64,000 nucleotides of DNA from Bacteroides sp. (lineage in GTDB: Bacteria > Bacteroidota > Bacteroidia > Bacteroidales > Muribaculaceae). This document shows, piece after piece, positions 1-8,361 of the stretch (position 1 is its first letter; each line of letters begins with the position of its first letter). Where the stretch lies: assembly GCA_023665145.1 (NCBI GenBank), contig JAMPEM010000007.1:28532-92531 (forward strand), written 5' to 3'. The position numbers and the translations under genes are program-made. The notes beneath the pieces were generated by a model, which was not told the origin of the DNA, did not search any database, and saw only the letters and a program-made list of their open reading frames with translations.

Positions 1-1205
1 TCTTTCGCTGATTCCCCAAACTCCTGTCCGTAATATATCATATAAGGAGAAGAAGATATCATGCTGCTCGCCACAAGATACGGCAGAACCTTTATGGGAT
101 CTCCTGCAAATTCATCCGAACCGAATCTCACCTCATCGTGATTCTCCAGGAAATTAAGCATCTTGTCTGATATTCCTTCCACCGTCTGCCATGTCCCCGT
201 CAGCCGGGCTGCTGACACGCCATGGCGTTCAATCCCTACCAGTGTGTCATACAGATTCACCTTATCATACAGATAATCAAAACAACCATATTCAAGGAAA
301 CTGCGATATAATCCTACATCGTATATCTCACCGATAAATATTATACCCGGATGTTTCTTTTTGACTTGTGGTATGACCCAATGCCAGAATGCAAGAGGCA
401 CCATAAACACCATATCACATCGGAAACCATCCACTCCTTTCCCGGCCCAATACAAGAGTATATCTCTCATTTTAAGCCACGTGTCAGGCACCGGATTGAA
501 ATGATCTGAATTATCTCCATAATCATGTCCATAATTCAATTTCACAGTCTCATACCAATCATTGCGGGTGCAAAAGGCGGTAAAACAATCATTACCCGTA
601 GCCTTGGCCGGAAATTCCACGTACGGGACATCCCCCTCAGCGTCAAGAGGAAAGTCCGGACTGAAAAGCTGATTGGTATTATAATAATAGTTATTGGACG
701 GCTTGAAAAAATATGTTATGTCATCACCTTTCCCGAAATCTTCCACACCTTCAGGTGAGCTGTCTGAATGATATACTCGTGCTGTATGATTGGGAACAAA
801 GTCTATCAAAACCTTCATACCCTCGTTATGCACTCTTTCTACCAAGTCTTCAAATTCAGCCATTCGATGATTGACATTCTCCGAGATGGCCGGACATACA
901 TCATAATAATCTTTGATGGCATAAGGAGAACCGGCCTGACCTTTCACCACATTAGGATTATCGGCCGGAATTCCTTCAGAATCCCACCCCGTTTTGGTCG
1001 CACACTCGATTATTCCGGTAAACCATACGGCATTAACGCCCAAGTTCTTTATGCTTTTCAGCAGTTTGGGCGTATAATCGTTCAAATGGCCCGAACCGTT
1101 TTGTTCCAATGTTCCACCCCGGACACATGAATCATTAGTGTTGGTAAATATTCTGGGAAAAACCTGATATATCACTAATCGCTCTTTATTGGGGTCGGGG
1201 TTCAT
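1..1205 (-). CDS. Alpha-amylase family glycoside hydrolase (GH13), partial
   Basis: The frame is open from an ATG at 1205 down to the left edge, giving about 401 residues; the C-terminus lies outside the window. All four GH13 signatures are readable: DFVPNH near residues 135-140, GFRCDM with the catalytic Asp near 264, GEIYD with the acid/base Glu near 293, and ENHDEVR near 354-360. It should hydrolyse or rearrange alpha-1,4 glucans. No signal peptide is visible at the N-terminus (MNPDPNKERL), so a cytoplasmic role in maltodextrin or glycogen use is likely. It starts 11 bp after the patatin gene and is probably co-transcribed with it. Exact specificity cannot be read. Confidence 0.9.
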   Translation of the reverse strand, partial: MNPDPNKERLVIYQVFPRIFTNTNDSCVRGGTLEQNGSGHLNDYTPKLLKSIKNLGVNAVWFTGIIECATKTGWDSEGIPADNPNVVKGQAGSPYAIKDYYDVCPAISENVNHRMAEFEDLVERVHNEGMKVLIDFVPNHTARVYHSDSSPEGVEDFGKGDDITYFFKPSNNYYYNTNQLFSPDFPLDAEGDVPYVEFPAKATGNDCFTAFCTRNDWYETVKLNYGHDYGDNSDHFNPVPDTWLKMRDILLYWAGKGVDGFRCDMVFMVPLAFWHWVIPQVKKKHPGIIFIGEIYDVGLYRSFLEYGCFDYLYDKVNLYDTLVGIERHGVSAARLTGTWQTVEGISDKMLNFLENHDEVRFGSDEFAGDPIKVLPYLVASSMISSSPYMIYYGQEFGESAK

Positions 1206-1216
1206 ATCTTTTTCAG

Positions 1217-2017
1217 TTAATTGGATTTTTCCAGCACTCGACATGCGGTATCATATCCGTAGGTGACAAGTTTCCTTATTGATGAGAGATCAAACGTCTT
1301 ATATTTTGCCGTCTCCTGAGTCTGAATCACATAATCACAGAGATTCAAATCTTGAAGCATATTGGCTTTCGACATCAATGTATACGATCGCATCGCTATG
1401 TCGAGCATCGAATTTTTATATCTGTACGAACGATTCAATGGCGAACAATTGCTCCCGTAAAGCACACTGCAATGATCTCTGATTGTCCATGCAGGCATAT
1501 TGCGAAGCACTCCTCCGTCAACGTAATGTACACCATTTATTCTTACCGGTTGGAATATTATGGGTATACTGCATGATGCCAAAACACGAGGAACAATCTC
1601 ACCTTTGCTCCATCCCACAGATTTACCATTGTCAAAATCCGTGGCACACACCATCGTAGGAATCTGCAAGTCCTCAAGATTCTTTACCGGCAACCAGTTG
1701 TCTAATAATTTTGCGAATTTTGTCAGGCGTAAAAAACTTGATTTCGGAATAGACCATTCCGTGAAATCACCGAGCTTCGGTTTCGAAGCAAAACATTCGA
1801 TTATTTCAAGTGGTGACAATCCGGAAGCATACAGCACTCCGGCTATTGCACCGGCTGAGACTCCCGATATTATATCCGGACGTTTTCCAAACCGCTCAAA
1901 AGCCATCAAGACACCGACGTGGGCAAAACCGCGAGCTCCACCTCCACTGAGTGCAATACCAATCTTACCTTTGTGTAGAGTGATATTTTCAAACATTCCG
2001 TCAAGTATCCAAGACAT
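1217..2017 (-). CDS. Patatin-like phospholipase family protein
   Basis: 266 residues. The three patatin hallmarks are present: the glycine-rich oxyanion loop GGGARG (25-30), the nucleophile elbow GVSAG with Ser54, and the DGG motif with the dyad Asp167. Proteins of this family are Ser-Asp acyl hydrolases acting on phospholipids or other acyl esters; bacterial members resemble RssA/YjjU. No signal peptide or membrane segment is evident, so it is probably cytoplasmic or membrane-associated. It is first in a short operon with the downstream GH13 gene and has a good Bacteroides-type promoter just upstream. Confidence 0.88.
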   Translation of the reverse strand: MSWILDGMFENITLHKGKIGIALSGGGARGFAHVGVLMAFERFGKRPDIISGVSAGAIAGVLYASGLSPLEIIECFASKPKLGDFTEWSIPKSSFLRLTKFAKLLDNWLPVKNLEDLQIPTMVCATDFDNGKSVGWSKGEIVPRVLASCSIPIIFQPVRINGVHYVDGGVLRNMPAWTIRDHCSVLYGSNCSPLNRSYRYKNSMLDIAMRSYTLMSKANMLQDLNLCDYVIQTQETAKYKTFDLSSIRKLVTYGYDTACRVLEKSN

Positions 2018-2045
2018 CTTGATTGCGTCTGTTAATTTCTTTGTG

Positions 2046-2077
2046 CAAAGTTAACAAAAAATATTCTTATCGACAAC
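2046..2077 (-). promoter_or_regulatory. Bacteroides-type promoter for the patatin/GH13 operon
   Basis: Read on the minus strand: GTTG (2077-2074), 20 nt, then TAACTTTG (2053-2046). This matches the TTTG / TAnnTTTG pattern of the primary sigma factor of Bacteroidetes. The -7 box ends 28 bp before the ATG at 2017. Confidence 0.6.
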
Positions 2078-2282
2078 ATCGACCTTAATTCTATTTCTCT
2101 CTAAATTTTTTTATATAATCCCCGGTATTTCATTTAATATAATGCCGGGAATCGACTTAAGATGTTATTTAAGTGATTTGTATCTACTTACCTCAAACAA
2201 CAACATTACAATAATCCGCGAGGCATTAACTGCTGTTATACTCAATTCCATTAACATTAATTTTTTATCAGCCTCTTATGTT

Positions 2283-2318
2283 ATTACGGCTTCATTTCAA
2301 TCGAAATGAAGCCGTAAT
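2283..2318 (-). terminator. Strong hairpin downstream of the secreted-protein gene
   Basis: A perfect 16-bp stem (2283-2298 with 2303-2318) and a 4-nt loop sit 54 bp past the stop of the gene ending at 2372. There is no clear U-tract, which is common for Bacteroidales terminators. Confidence 0.6.
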
Positions 2319-2371
2319 GGTTTATCAAGTTATTTTTTAGGTTGTTGAAAAATAAAACAATCTCTTATCGG

Positions 2372-3616
2372 TCACCTAAGGATTGCCTTTTGAACCTTAT
2401 TCCCGGTCTTTATAATGTAAAGACCATTTTGTGGATTATTTACGGGTATGCCCTGAAGATTGTAATACACGGGAACAGATCTTTCCTCATCTTCTTCAAG
2501 CAACTCCACTGAAGCCGGGTCTGTATTCCATCTCAGAACACTGACTGCAGGGGCAGCATAATACATCTCGAAGCTGTCCAATCCCATCAATGTAATACTT
2601 TCTATAGGGAATGTGACAGTCTTGACGTAACCCTCAGTAGTCATCTTGATTCGCAATTCCTCAGGAGTTTCATCTATACCATCCCCAAAATCTTCGTTAT
2701 AAGAAGACTCACTAAATATAAAATACTCGCCATCTTCTTCATCAAACAGGCCGACGCTCTGGTCATAGAGCAGAATATTCTCCGGGTAAGTGGTGTCGAT
2801 TACCATCGGAGGACACTGCTCGGGGTCTTCACCTAGAGCCTTATAAAGCTGTTGATAGGGTTTTTTCACCATATATCGTACAGGATCGTCAAGATCTGCA
2901 TATACCTCTACCTCTACAGGCTCGGCTTTCCAGTCTTCTACAAAAAGATCGCCAAGAATATTATCCGTAAACGTACCTTTTCCACTCAAAACCCAATTTC
3001 CATCAGGATTAAGAGCCGGATTCGACACGAGGAGTTCATTGTCACAACTTAGAACATACCATCCCAAATCCTCATCAGCCGGGTCGCCAAGTGCCCATAT
3101 ATCATCAGCCGGAAAGACGATATCCCCATTCTCGGTAAATGTTCCGACTGTGGCCGGAGTTTTGCTAATTCCGTCCACCAATTCATAATCGCTTGTGAAG
3201 TCCTTAAGATAGAAATATATCGGACCATCTTCATCCTCACCTACCTTCTGATTGTTTGAAATAGAGAAAGTACCTTTCTCAAGATCTATTGCAACCGGAA
3301 TTTCAAAGTCTGCCAAATAGACTGTACCGTTACCCGTTGTTGCATCATAATTGAAAATCTCGAGGGGCTCGGAGATAACCCCATCATATTCAAGCATATC
3401 TGTAGCAGTCCAATAATATACCTTATCCTCTGTCAATGAAGCCGCCTTACGAATTCTTGACGCTTTCTTTGAGCCGGAAATCTTCTTAGCTCCGTCAAGC
3501 ACTCGCGCTACCGGAGTCTTGGCTCTGTGAGATTGATTGAACGCTGCTTGCTGACGGTCGGCAGCAGCAGTAAAGCTCACTGCCGCAGCAAGTCCAATAA
3601 TGTAAAGTCCTTTCAT
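2372..3616 (-). CDS. Secreted hypothetical protein with type-IX-secretion-like C-terminal tail
   Basis: 414 residues. A signal peptide is visible at the N-terminus (hydrophobic stretch through about residue 18, ending AAA). The middle is acidic and rich in Asp, Glu and Tyr, with no catalytic family I recognise. The last 30 residues (YYNLQGIPV, then NGLYIIKTG, ending KAILR) match the general form of Bacteroidales C-terminal sorting/adhesion tails: a YxLxG strand, a GxYI strand and a final basic K-x-x-R strand. It is probably an extracellular or surface protein of unknown function. The gene stands alone, with a hairpin after it and a MITE-like repeat upstream. Confidence 0.75.
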   Translation of the reverse strand: MKGLYIIGLAAAVSFTAAADRQQAAFNQSHRAKTPVARVLDGAKKISGSKKASRIRKAASLTEDKVYYWTATDMLEYDGVISEPLEIFNYDATTGNGTVYLADFEIPVAIDLEKGTFSISNNQKVGEDEDGPIYFYLKDFTSDYELVDGISKTPATVGTFTENGDIVFPADDIWALGDPADEDLGWYVLSCDNELLVSNPALNPDGNWVLSGKGTFTDNILGDLFVEDWKAEPVEVEVYADLDDPVRYMVKKPYQQLYKALGEDPEQCPPMVIDTTYPENILLYDQSVGLFDEEDGEYFIFSESSYNEDFGDGIDETPEELRIKMTTEGYVKTVTFPIESITLMGLDSFEMYYAAPAVSVLRWNTDPASVELLEEDEERSVPVYYNLQGIPVNNPQNGLYIIKTGNKVQKAILR

Positions 3617-3685
3617 ACAATATTGTTTTATGGTTATACAAAAAGTTTATAATTATACAATTTTCAAATTATTATATCTTAATAA

Positions 3686-3925
3686 GAGATTGTTTAATAA
3701 TAAAACTTAAAATTATTCGTTCACCAAATTGTTAAATGGATATTTTTCAGTATTTTAACAATCTTGTTCACTCTAAATATTTTAATTGTCAATGTCTTTA
3801 GACTTCCTTTGGGAGAATTTCTGCAAATTCGTCAATCATGTTGCTCGCTACATTCTTTTCCCATTGAGAGAAATTTCCTCCTAAATTATGTCCAAATCCT
3901 TTAACTTTTATTTTTAAACATCCTC
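3686..3925. repeat. MITE-like element with terminal inverted repeats
   Basis: The left end (from 3686, gagattgtttaataataaaa) pairs imperfectly with the complement of the right end (3925 backwards, gaggatgtttaaaaataaaa) over about 27 bp. Both flanks begin with TAA, which could be a 3-bp target duplication. The interior has no coding capacity. A second copy with clearly similar left-end sequence lies at 52825-52926. Small elements with GAGG...TGTTTAA ends and 3-bp duplications would fit mobilisation by an IS5-type transposase, but that is inference; no transposase is present here. Confidence 0.55.
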
Positions 3926-3973
3926 TAAATCTCACGGATAGGATTAGGAGTATGTTATTTTTGTCAAAATATA

Positions 3974-4010
3974 AAGTACCATCAAAGCATTACTATCTTA
4001 GATGGTACTT
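3974..4010 (-). terminator. Terminator of the methylmalonyl-CoA decarboxylase operon
   Basis: A perfect 10-bp stem (3974-3983 with 4001-4010) lies 66 bp past the oadB-like stop codon, followed on the minus strand by a T-rich stretch. Confidence 0.65.
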
Positions 4011-4075
4011 CCAATATTTATTTGTTTAAATCATCTTTGGCAAGTTATTGCTTACCCAAAACTGGAGAGCGAAGA

Positions 4076-5257
4076 TTATCCCAAGAAGCTCAAAAGTACA
4101 CCTGCTGCGACGGCGGAACCAATCACACCGGCTACATTCGGGCCCATGGCGTGCATCAAAAGATAGTTTGTCGGATCATACTCAAGACCAATATTGTTAG
4201 AGATTCGTGCTGCCATTGGCACTGCAGAAACTCCGGCATTTCCAATCAAAGGATTGATTCTCTTATCTTTCTTAAGGAAAATATTGAAAAGCTTCACTGA
4301 AAGCACACCCGCTGATGATGCTATGATGAAAGCGGCAAATCCGAGTCCGAACACCAAAAGTGTATCTACCTTAAGGAATTTGTCTGCTTGAGTGGAGGCT
4401 CCGACTGTAAGACCCAAAAGTATTGTTACAATATCTGTCATGGAATTACTTGCCGTCTTGGCAAGTCGTCCGGTCACTCCACTCTCTCTAAGGAGATTGC
4501 CAAAGAATAACATTCCAAGCAAAGGGAGTCCTGAGGGAACAACAAAACATGTAAGAATCAGACCTACAATCGGGAAGATGATTTTCTCGTTTTGCGATAC
4601 AACTCGCGCCGGTTTCATCTTGATACGGCGCTCCTCATTGGTAGTGAAAAGACGCATCAACGGAGGCTGTATCAATGGTATCAAGGCCATATATGAATAA
4701 GCTGATACAGCTACAGCACCAAGCATCTCAGGATTAAGCTTTGACGTAGTGAATATTGCTGTCGGTCCGTCGGCACCGCCTATAATGGCAACACAGCCGG
4801 CTGACAATGGATCAAAACCACATAATAGCGCCAACATATAAGCTCCGAAGATACCGAACTGTGCACACGCTCCGATTATCATCAATTTCGGATTTGCAAG
4901 AAGTGCAGAGAAATCTGTCATTGCTCCAATCCCGAGGAAAATCAATGGTGGATACCAACCCTTCTCGACTCCGTTGTAAAGAATATTCAAGACTGAACCG
5001 GGCTCATATATTCCAATCTCCATGCCTGGTTGAAACGGTATGTTTCCTATCAACATACCAAATCCTATTGGAACGAGAAGTAGTGGCTCAAAATTCTTCT
5101 TTATGGCAAGCCATACGAAGAAACAACCAACTGCAAGCATGACAAGATTCTGCCATTCACAGTTGTAAAAACCGGTGAACTCCCAGAATGTTTTGATTGT
5201 CTGGGTTATAAAATCACCAAAATTAGCTTGTGTAAGTATCATTAAAATAAAAATCAA
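4076..5257 (-). CDS. mmdB: Na+-translocating decarboxylase beta subunit (methylmalonyl-CoA decarboxylase type)
   Basis: 393 residues, a polytopic membrane protein with roughly ten hydrophobic segments. It has the diagnostic OadB/GcdB/MmdB motif GGADGPTAIF, with the Na+-pathway Asp at 163, and the conserved PLMRL and IGNAGVSAVPMAAR regions. In this family the subunit decarboxylates carboxybiotin on the carrier protein and couples this to Na+ export. The neighbouring carboxyltransferase, biotin carrier, OadG-like protein and methylmalonyl-CoA epimerase point to methylmalonyl-CoA rather than oxaloacetate as substrate. It is the last gene of the operon, after a 275-bp gap that contains stem-loops. 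Confidence 0.93.
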   Translation of the reverse strand: MIFILMILTQANFGDFITQTIKTFWEFTGFYNCEWQNLVMLAVGCFFVWLAIKKNFEPLLLVPIGFGMLIGNIPFQPGMEIGIYEPGSVLNILYNGVEKGWYPPLIFLGIGAMTDFSALLANPKLMIIGACAQFGIFGAYMLALLCGFDPLSAGCVAIIGGADGPTAIFTTSKLNPEMLGAVAVSAYSYMALIPLIQPPLMRLFTTNEERRIKMKPARVVSQNEKIIFPIVGLILTCFVVPSGLPLLGMLFFGNLLRESGVTGRLAKTASNSMTDIVTILLGLTVGASTQADKFLKVDTLLVFGLGFAAFIIASSAGVLSVKLFNIFLKKDKRINPLIGNAGVSAVPMAARISNNIGLEYDPTNYLLMHAMGPNVAGVIGSAVAAGVLLSFLG

Positions 5258-5308
5258 GTGCCGGTAAAAATAATATAGAGTAATCTGCTGATTTATTAAT
5301 CTTCACGA

Positions 5309-5323
5309 CGGCGGCTCTCGCCG
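5309..5323 (-). other. Intercistronic hairpin (GC-rich)
   Basis: CGGCG and CGCCG form a 5-bp GC stem around a 5-nt loop, 52 bp ahead of the oadB-like start, inside the mmd operon. It may protect mRNA ends or tune expression of the last gene. Confidence 0.4.
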
Positions 5324-5434
5324 CGGTCTGTTACTAATCTTTTACTTAGGCACGGGGTAAATAGGATGTAGAAATTTTTATCCTCCGTGTGTGTGCAGAG
5401 GTTGAGTAGAAATAGAGGTACGAATTATCCGCTT

Positions 5435-5476
5435 TTGACCGTCCACATTGCATGTGTATGCAACAGGACGGGTCAA
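5435..5476 (-). other. Long intercistronic hairpin in the mmd operon
   Basis: TTGACC-GTCC (5435-5444) pairs with GGAC-GGGTCAA (5466-5476, one bulge), and inside it TTGCAT pairs with ATGCAA around GTGT. It lies between the biotin carrier and oadB-like genes and has no U-tract, so an RNA-processing or stabilising element is more likely than a terminator. Confidence 0.5.
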
Positions 5477-5486
5477 TTCATTCGGA

Positions 5487-5520
5487 TAACTTTCGTTATA
5501 GAATAACTTTCGTTATAGAA
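5487..5520. repeat. 17-bp tandem duplication
   Basis: The unit taactttcgttatagaa is present twice with no spacer (5487-5503, 5504-5520). Each unit can itself form a small ATAAC/GTTAT stem. Part of the same sequence (ttctataac) recurs at the 3' end of the biotin carrier gene, suggesting local slippage duplication. Confidence 0.7.
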
Positions 5521-5532
5521 TTGCGATTAACC

Positions 5533-5979
5533 TTATTCTATAACCATTATGTCTGTTCCCTCGAGGATAGCGTCACCTACGCTTACAAGAATCTTCTTAA
5601 CGGTGCCACCGGTGGAACAGTGTACATCATTCTCCATTTTCATAGCTTCAAGTACACATACAGTGTCTCCGGCATTGACGGTATCACCTTCTTTTACATT
5701 GAAGCTCATGATAGTTCCGGGCAATGGACTCTTTACTGTTGAACCGCCTGTAGAAGCAGCCGGCTTGCTGATTACCTTAGCTCCGGTCTCTGTACGTGGA
5801 GCCGCTGCAGGTTGTTTGGAGGCTTTTAATGTTACTGCCTGAGGTTTCCCCTCCTCATCTATTATTACATTGTAAGGAGTGCCATTTACTTCTACATGAA
5901 TCTCGTTGCCGTTAAGGTCTCCCACACCAACGGTAAATTTTGTTCCGTTGATTTTATATTTATATTCTTTAAGTTTCAT
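5533..5979 (-). CDS. mmdC: Biotin carboxyl carrier protein of the decarboxylase complex
   Basis: 148 residues. The C-terminal half is a biotinyl domain (about 80-148) with the canonical EAMKMEN motif at 111-117, so Lys114 should carry biotin. An Ala/Pro/Thr-rich linker (about 55-85) connects it to an N-terminal segment. It ferries CO2 from methylmalonyl-CoA on the alpha subunit to the membrane beta subunit. It lies between the OadG-like and beta-subunit genes, as expected for Bacteroidales mmd operons. The symbol mmdC follows the Veillonella/Propionigenium naming and is functional rather than proven. Confidence 0.93.
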   Translation of the reverse strand: MKLKEYKYKINGTKFTVGVGDLNGNEIHVEVNGTPYNVIIDEEGKPQAVTLKASKQPAAAPRTETGAKVISKPAASTGGSTVKSPLPGTIMSFNVKEGDTVNAGDTVCVLEAMKMENDVHCSTGGTVKKILVSVGDAILEGTDIMVIE

Positions 5980-6009
5980 CTCAAATATTTTATTAAGATG
6001 TGCATTGCA

Positions 6010-6609
6010 TCAGCGACGATTACGCTTCAACTCAGGCACCTCTCTCATGTTATAAATTTTTGAATTCCAAGGCGAATATGCTCTCTTCATGCGTCGTATG
6101 GTCAATATGGTGTCTTCCATATCGTGGCCATTAGTGTTGAAATGCTGTGCCAATGCTGTAGCTATGGCTGCAATAACCTCACCTGAATCTACATCTTTAT
6201 GGTGGTCAGTTGCATCCTCTTTAGTCAAACCTTGTGCCGCAAGTTTTTTGCGGGACATAATCTTGGATGAAATCTTTCCAAAGCATAAAAAAAGAATACT
6301 CAATATCACAAGTGCCGCTATGACTACACACATGGCGATGATTGTTATTCCACCTCCCCATGAGTCGTTCACCTCGGCATTGTGAGCCTTTTCTGCCTGA
6401 GTCATCTTCTTGGCCGTGGCACTTTCCGTAATGGTGTTAGTCTCGGTACTGGTGTTATCCCATTCTCCGGTGACAGTAGTTTGCCCGTCTGAATTGGAAT
6501 CCACTATTGTCAGCTGTTCACCTTCCGGAATTACCGCTGATGCATATGCCGTGGATCCGAAACATAACGCAATAGAAAGAGCTCCGGCTGCTAAAAGTCT
6601 TTTAATCAT
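6010..6609 (-). CDS. OadG family subunit of the Na+-translocating decarboxylase
   Basis: 199 residues. An N-terminal signal-like segment (to about residue 24) is followed by an acidic/Thr-rich periplasmic part and one strong membrane helix at about 91-112. The cytoplasmic C-terminal half ends with SPWNSKIYNMRE and a basic tail, typical of Bacteroidetes OadG-like subunits that hold the complex together at the membrane. The position between the alpha subunit and biotin carrier genes supports the call. It is longer than the roughly 80-residue gamma subunit of Klebsiella oxaloacetate decarboxylase. Confidence 0.85.
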   Translation of the reverse strand: MIKRLLAAGALSIALCFGSTAYASAVIPEGEQLTIVDSNSDGQTTVTGEWDNTSTETNTITESATAKKMTQAEKAHNAEVNDSWGGGITIIAMCVVIAALVILSILFLCFGKISSKIMSRKKLAAQGLTKEDATDHHKDVDSGEVIAAIATALAQHFNTNGHDMEDTILTIRRMKRAYSPWNSKIYNMREVPELKRNRR

Positions 6610-6664
6610 AGATTGTCTTATAAATAATCTTCACTCTATTTTCCCTCTAATTTGAAGGAAAATC

Positions 6665-6695
6665 GAGGGGAAAGCAATTTATATTGCATCCCCTC
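6665..6695 (-). other. Intercistronic hairpin between mmdA and the OadG-like gene
   Basis: GAGGGG...CCCCTC encloses an inner GCAAT/ATTGC stem; the outer stem begins 10 bp after the mmdA stop. Placed in mid-operon, it could act as a partial terminator or a 3'-end stabiliser giving more mmdA than downstream message. Confidence 0.55.
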
Positions 6696-6704
6696 AAGTA
6701 TTGG

Positions 6705-8261
6705 TTACAAAGGTATGTTACCGTGTTTCTTCGGCGGATTTGACACCTTTTTGGTCGCAAGCATCTGAAGAGCGCGAATTACGCGGAAACGAGTGTTTCT
6801 CGGTTCAATGACGTCATCGATATAGCCATACTTCGCTGCATTGTAAGGATTGGCAAAGAGTTTGGTATACTCGTCTTCCTTCTCTTTCATATATGCTTTG
6901 GGATCTTCTTTTGTCTTGGCCTCTTTTGCATAAAGAACGCCGACTGCACCCTCAGCTCCCATAACGGCAATCTCCGCTGTGGGCCATGCATAGTTCATGT
7001 CACCACGAAGCTGCTTACAACTCATCACGATGTGTGAACCACCGTAGCTCTTGCGAAGTGTTACAGTCACTTTAGGAACTGTTGCCTCACCGTATGCGTA
7101 AAGCAATTTAGCTCCGTGGAGAATAACACCATTGTATTCCTGCCCGGTACCCGGAAGGAAGCCCGGTACATCTACAAGGGTTACCAACGGAATATTGAAT
7201 GCATCGCAGAAACGCACAAAACGTGCTCCCTTGCGAGAAGCATTGCTATCAAGCACGCCTGCAAGCACTTTGGGCTGGTTGGCTACTATACCTACAGCCT
7301 GTCCGTTCATTCTTGCGAAGCCTACTATAATATTTTTGGCATAATCACGCTGCACCTCAAGGAATTCACCATTGTCAATGATGGCACCGATTACTTCATA
7401 CATATCGTATGAACGTTTCGGACTGTCAGGCACGATCTCGTTGAGCTTGTCTTCGAGACGATCGATTGGGTCATCACAGGCCACAAGTGGAGTCTCTTCA
7501 AGATTATTCTGCGGGATGTAGCTTATTAACTGACGAATGAGACGCAAAGCGTCTTCTCCGTCCTCGGCGGCAAAGTGTGTCACACCGCTCTTTGATGAGT
7601 GTACTGACGCACCGCCAAGCTGTTCCTGAGTCACATCTTCTCCGGTTACGGTCTTGACTACTGTAGGACCTGTAAGGAACATATAGGAAATTCCTTTGGT
7701 CATGATAGTAAAGTCGGTAAGCGCCGGGCTATATACGGCACCTCCGGCACACGGGCCAAGAATTGCGGAAATTTGAGGCACTACACCTGAAGCCAAAATA
7801 TTGCGCTGGAAGATTTCTGCATATCCACCAAGAGCATTAATACCTTCTTGTATACGTGCGCCACCGGAGTCGTTAAGTCCTATGATAGGCGCACCCATTT
7901 TCATTGCAAGATCCATCACCTTGCAAATTTTTTGCGCCATTGTCTCGGAAAGTGAACCTCCGAATACGGTGAAATCTTGCGCGAAAACATATACAAGACG
8001 ACCCTCAATTGTACCAAAACCGGTTACAACGCCATCACCGAGAATATGTTTTTTATCCTGGCCAAAGTTGGTGCAACGGTGTGTGACAAACATGTCAAGC
8101 TCTTCGAAGCTGCCTTCGTCAAGCAATTGTGCAATACGTTCGCGAGCAGTATATTTACCGCGTGCGTGTTGCTTCTCTATAGCTTTTTCACCACCACCCA
8201 AACGTGCCTCAGCGCGTTTGTCGATGAGTTCCTGAATCTTTTCTTCTTGTTTAGTGCTCAT
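6705..8261 (-). CDS. mmdA: Methylmalonyl-CoA decarboxylase alpha subunit (carboxyltransferase)
   Basis: 518 residues, the full length of the acyl-CoA carboxyltransferase family (propionyl-CoA carboxylase beta / MmdA). Visible family features are [22 protein letters not shown] at the start, the GGARIQEG oxyanion region, [13 protein letters not shown], and the second crotonase half with [11 protein letters not shown] and [10 protein letters not shown]. It moves CO2 from (S)-methylmalonyl-CoA to the biotin carrier, yielding propionyl-CoA. Being next to the epimerase and a Na+-pump beta subunit favours decarboxylation over carboxylation. This is the last energy-conserving step of the succinate-propionate pathway. 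Confidence 0.95.
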   Translation of the reverse strand: MSTKQEEKIQELIDKRAEARLGGGEKAIEKQHARGKYTARERIAQLLDEGSFEELDMFVTHRCTNFGQDKKHILGDGVVTGFGTIEGRLVYVFAQDFTVFGGSLSETMAQKICKVMDLAMKMGAPIIGLNDSGGARIQEGINALGGYAEIFQRNILASGVVPQISAILGPCAGGAVYSPALTDFTIMTKGISYMFLTGPTVVKTVTGEDVTQEQLGGASVHSSKSGVTHFAAEDGEDALRLIRQLISYIPQNNLEETPLVACDDPIDRLEDKLNEIVPDSPKRSYDMYEVIGAIIDNGEFLEVQRDYAKNIIVGFARMNGQAVGIVANQPKVLAGVLDSNASRKGARFVRFCDAFNIPLVTLVDVPGFLPGTGQEYNGVILHGAKLLYAYGEATVPKVTVTLRKSYGGSHIVMSCKQLRGDMNYAWPTAEIAVMGAEGAVGVLYAKEAKTKEDPKAYMKEKEDEYTKLFANPYNAAKYGYIDDVIEPRNTRFRVIRALQMLATKKVSNPPKKHGNIPL

Positions 8262-8301
8262 TTTGAGTAGTTTTATTTAACGCCTACACAAACTCCCATC
8301 T

Positions 8302-8336
8302 AAAATTCGTGATTTGTATCTTCAAAATGGAATTTT
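8302..8336 (-). other. Weak intercistronic hairpin between mce and mmdA
   Basis: AAAATTC (8302-8308) and GAATTTT (8330-8336) can form a 7-bp AT-rich stem in the 100-bp gap. It is weak alone, but notable beside the stronger hairpins in the other gaps of this operon. Confidence 0.3.
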
Positions 8337-8361
8337 GTTTACTTTAGACGCCGTTATAAAT

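Larger units (their letters stand above)
2018..2371. other. Intergenic region with promoter and two hairpins
   Basis: This 354-bp gap holds the patatin promoter (2046-2077), a hairpin at 2121-2149 (CCCGGTATT paired with AATGCCGGG, one wobble), the strong terminator-like stem at 2283-2318 and a small inverted repeat at 2339-2364 resembling the ends of the repeat seen at 3686-3925. I see no convincing small gene in it. Confidence 0.6.
3617..4075. other. Intergenic region containing a repeat element and a terminator
   Basis: The 459-bp gap lies between the secreted-protein gene and the end of the methylmalonyl-CoA decarboxylase operon. It is AT-rich. It carries the inverted-repeat element at 3686-3925 and the operon terminator at 3974-4010. 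No supported coding region is visible. Confidence 0.6.

Noticed and set aside
647-660. GAGGAAAGTCCGGA string resembling the conserved core of RNase P RNA
   Set aside because: It lies inside the GH13 coding region, where the other strand encodes a sensible peptide (LFSPDFPLD), and none of the remaining RNase P structure is around it.
7801-8235. Open frame of 144 codons antisense to mmdA
   Set aside because: It is a shadow of the conserved carboxyltransferase gene; its composition is Ser/Arg/Pro-rich and unlike a folded protein.
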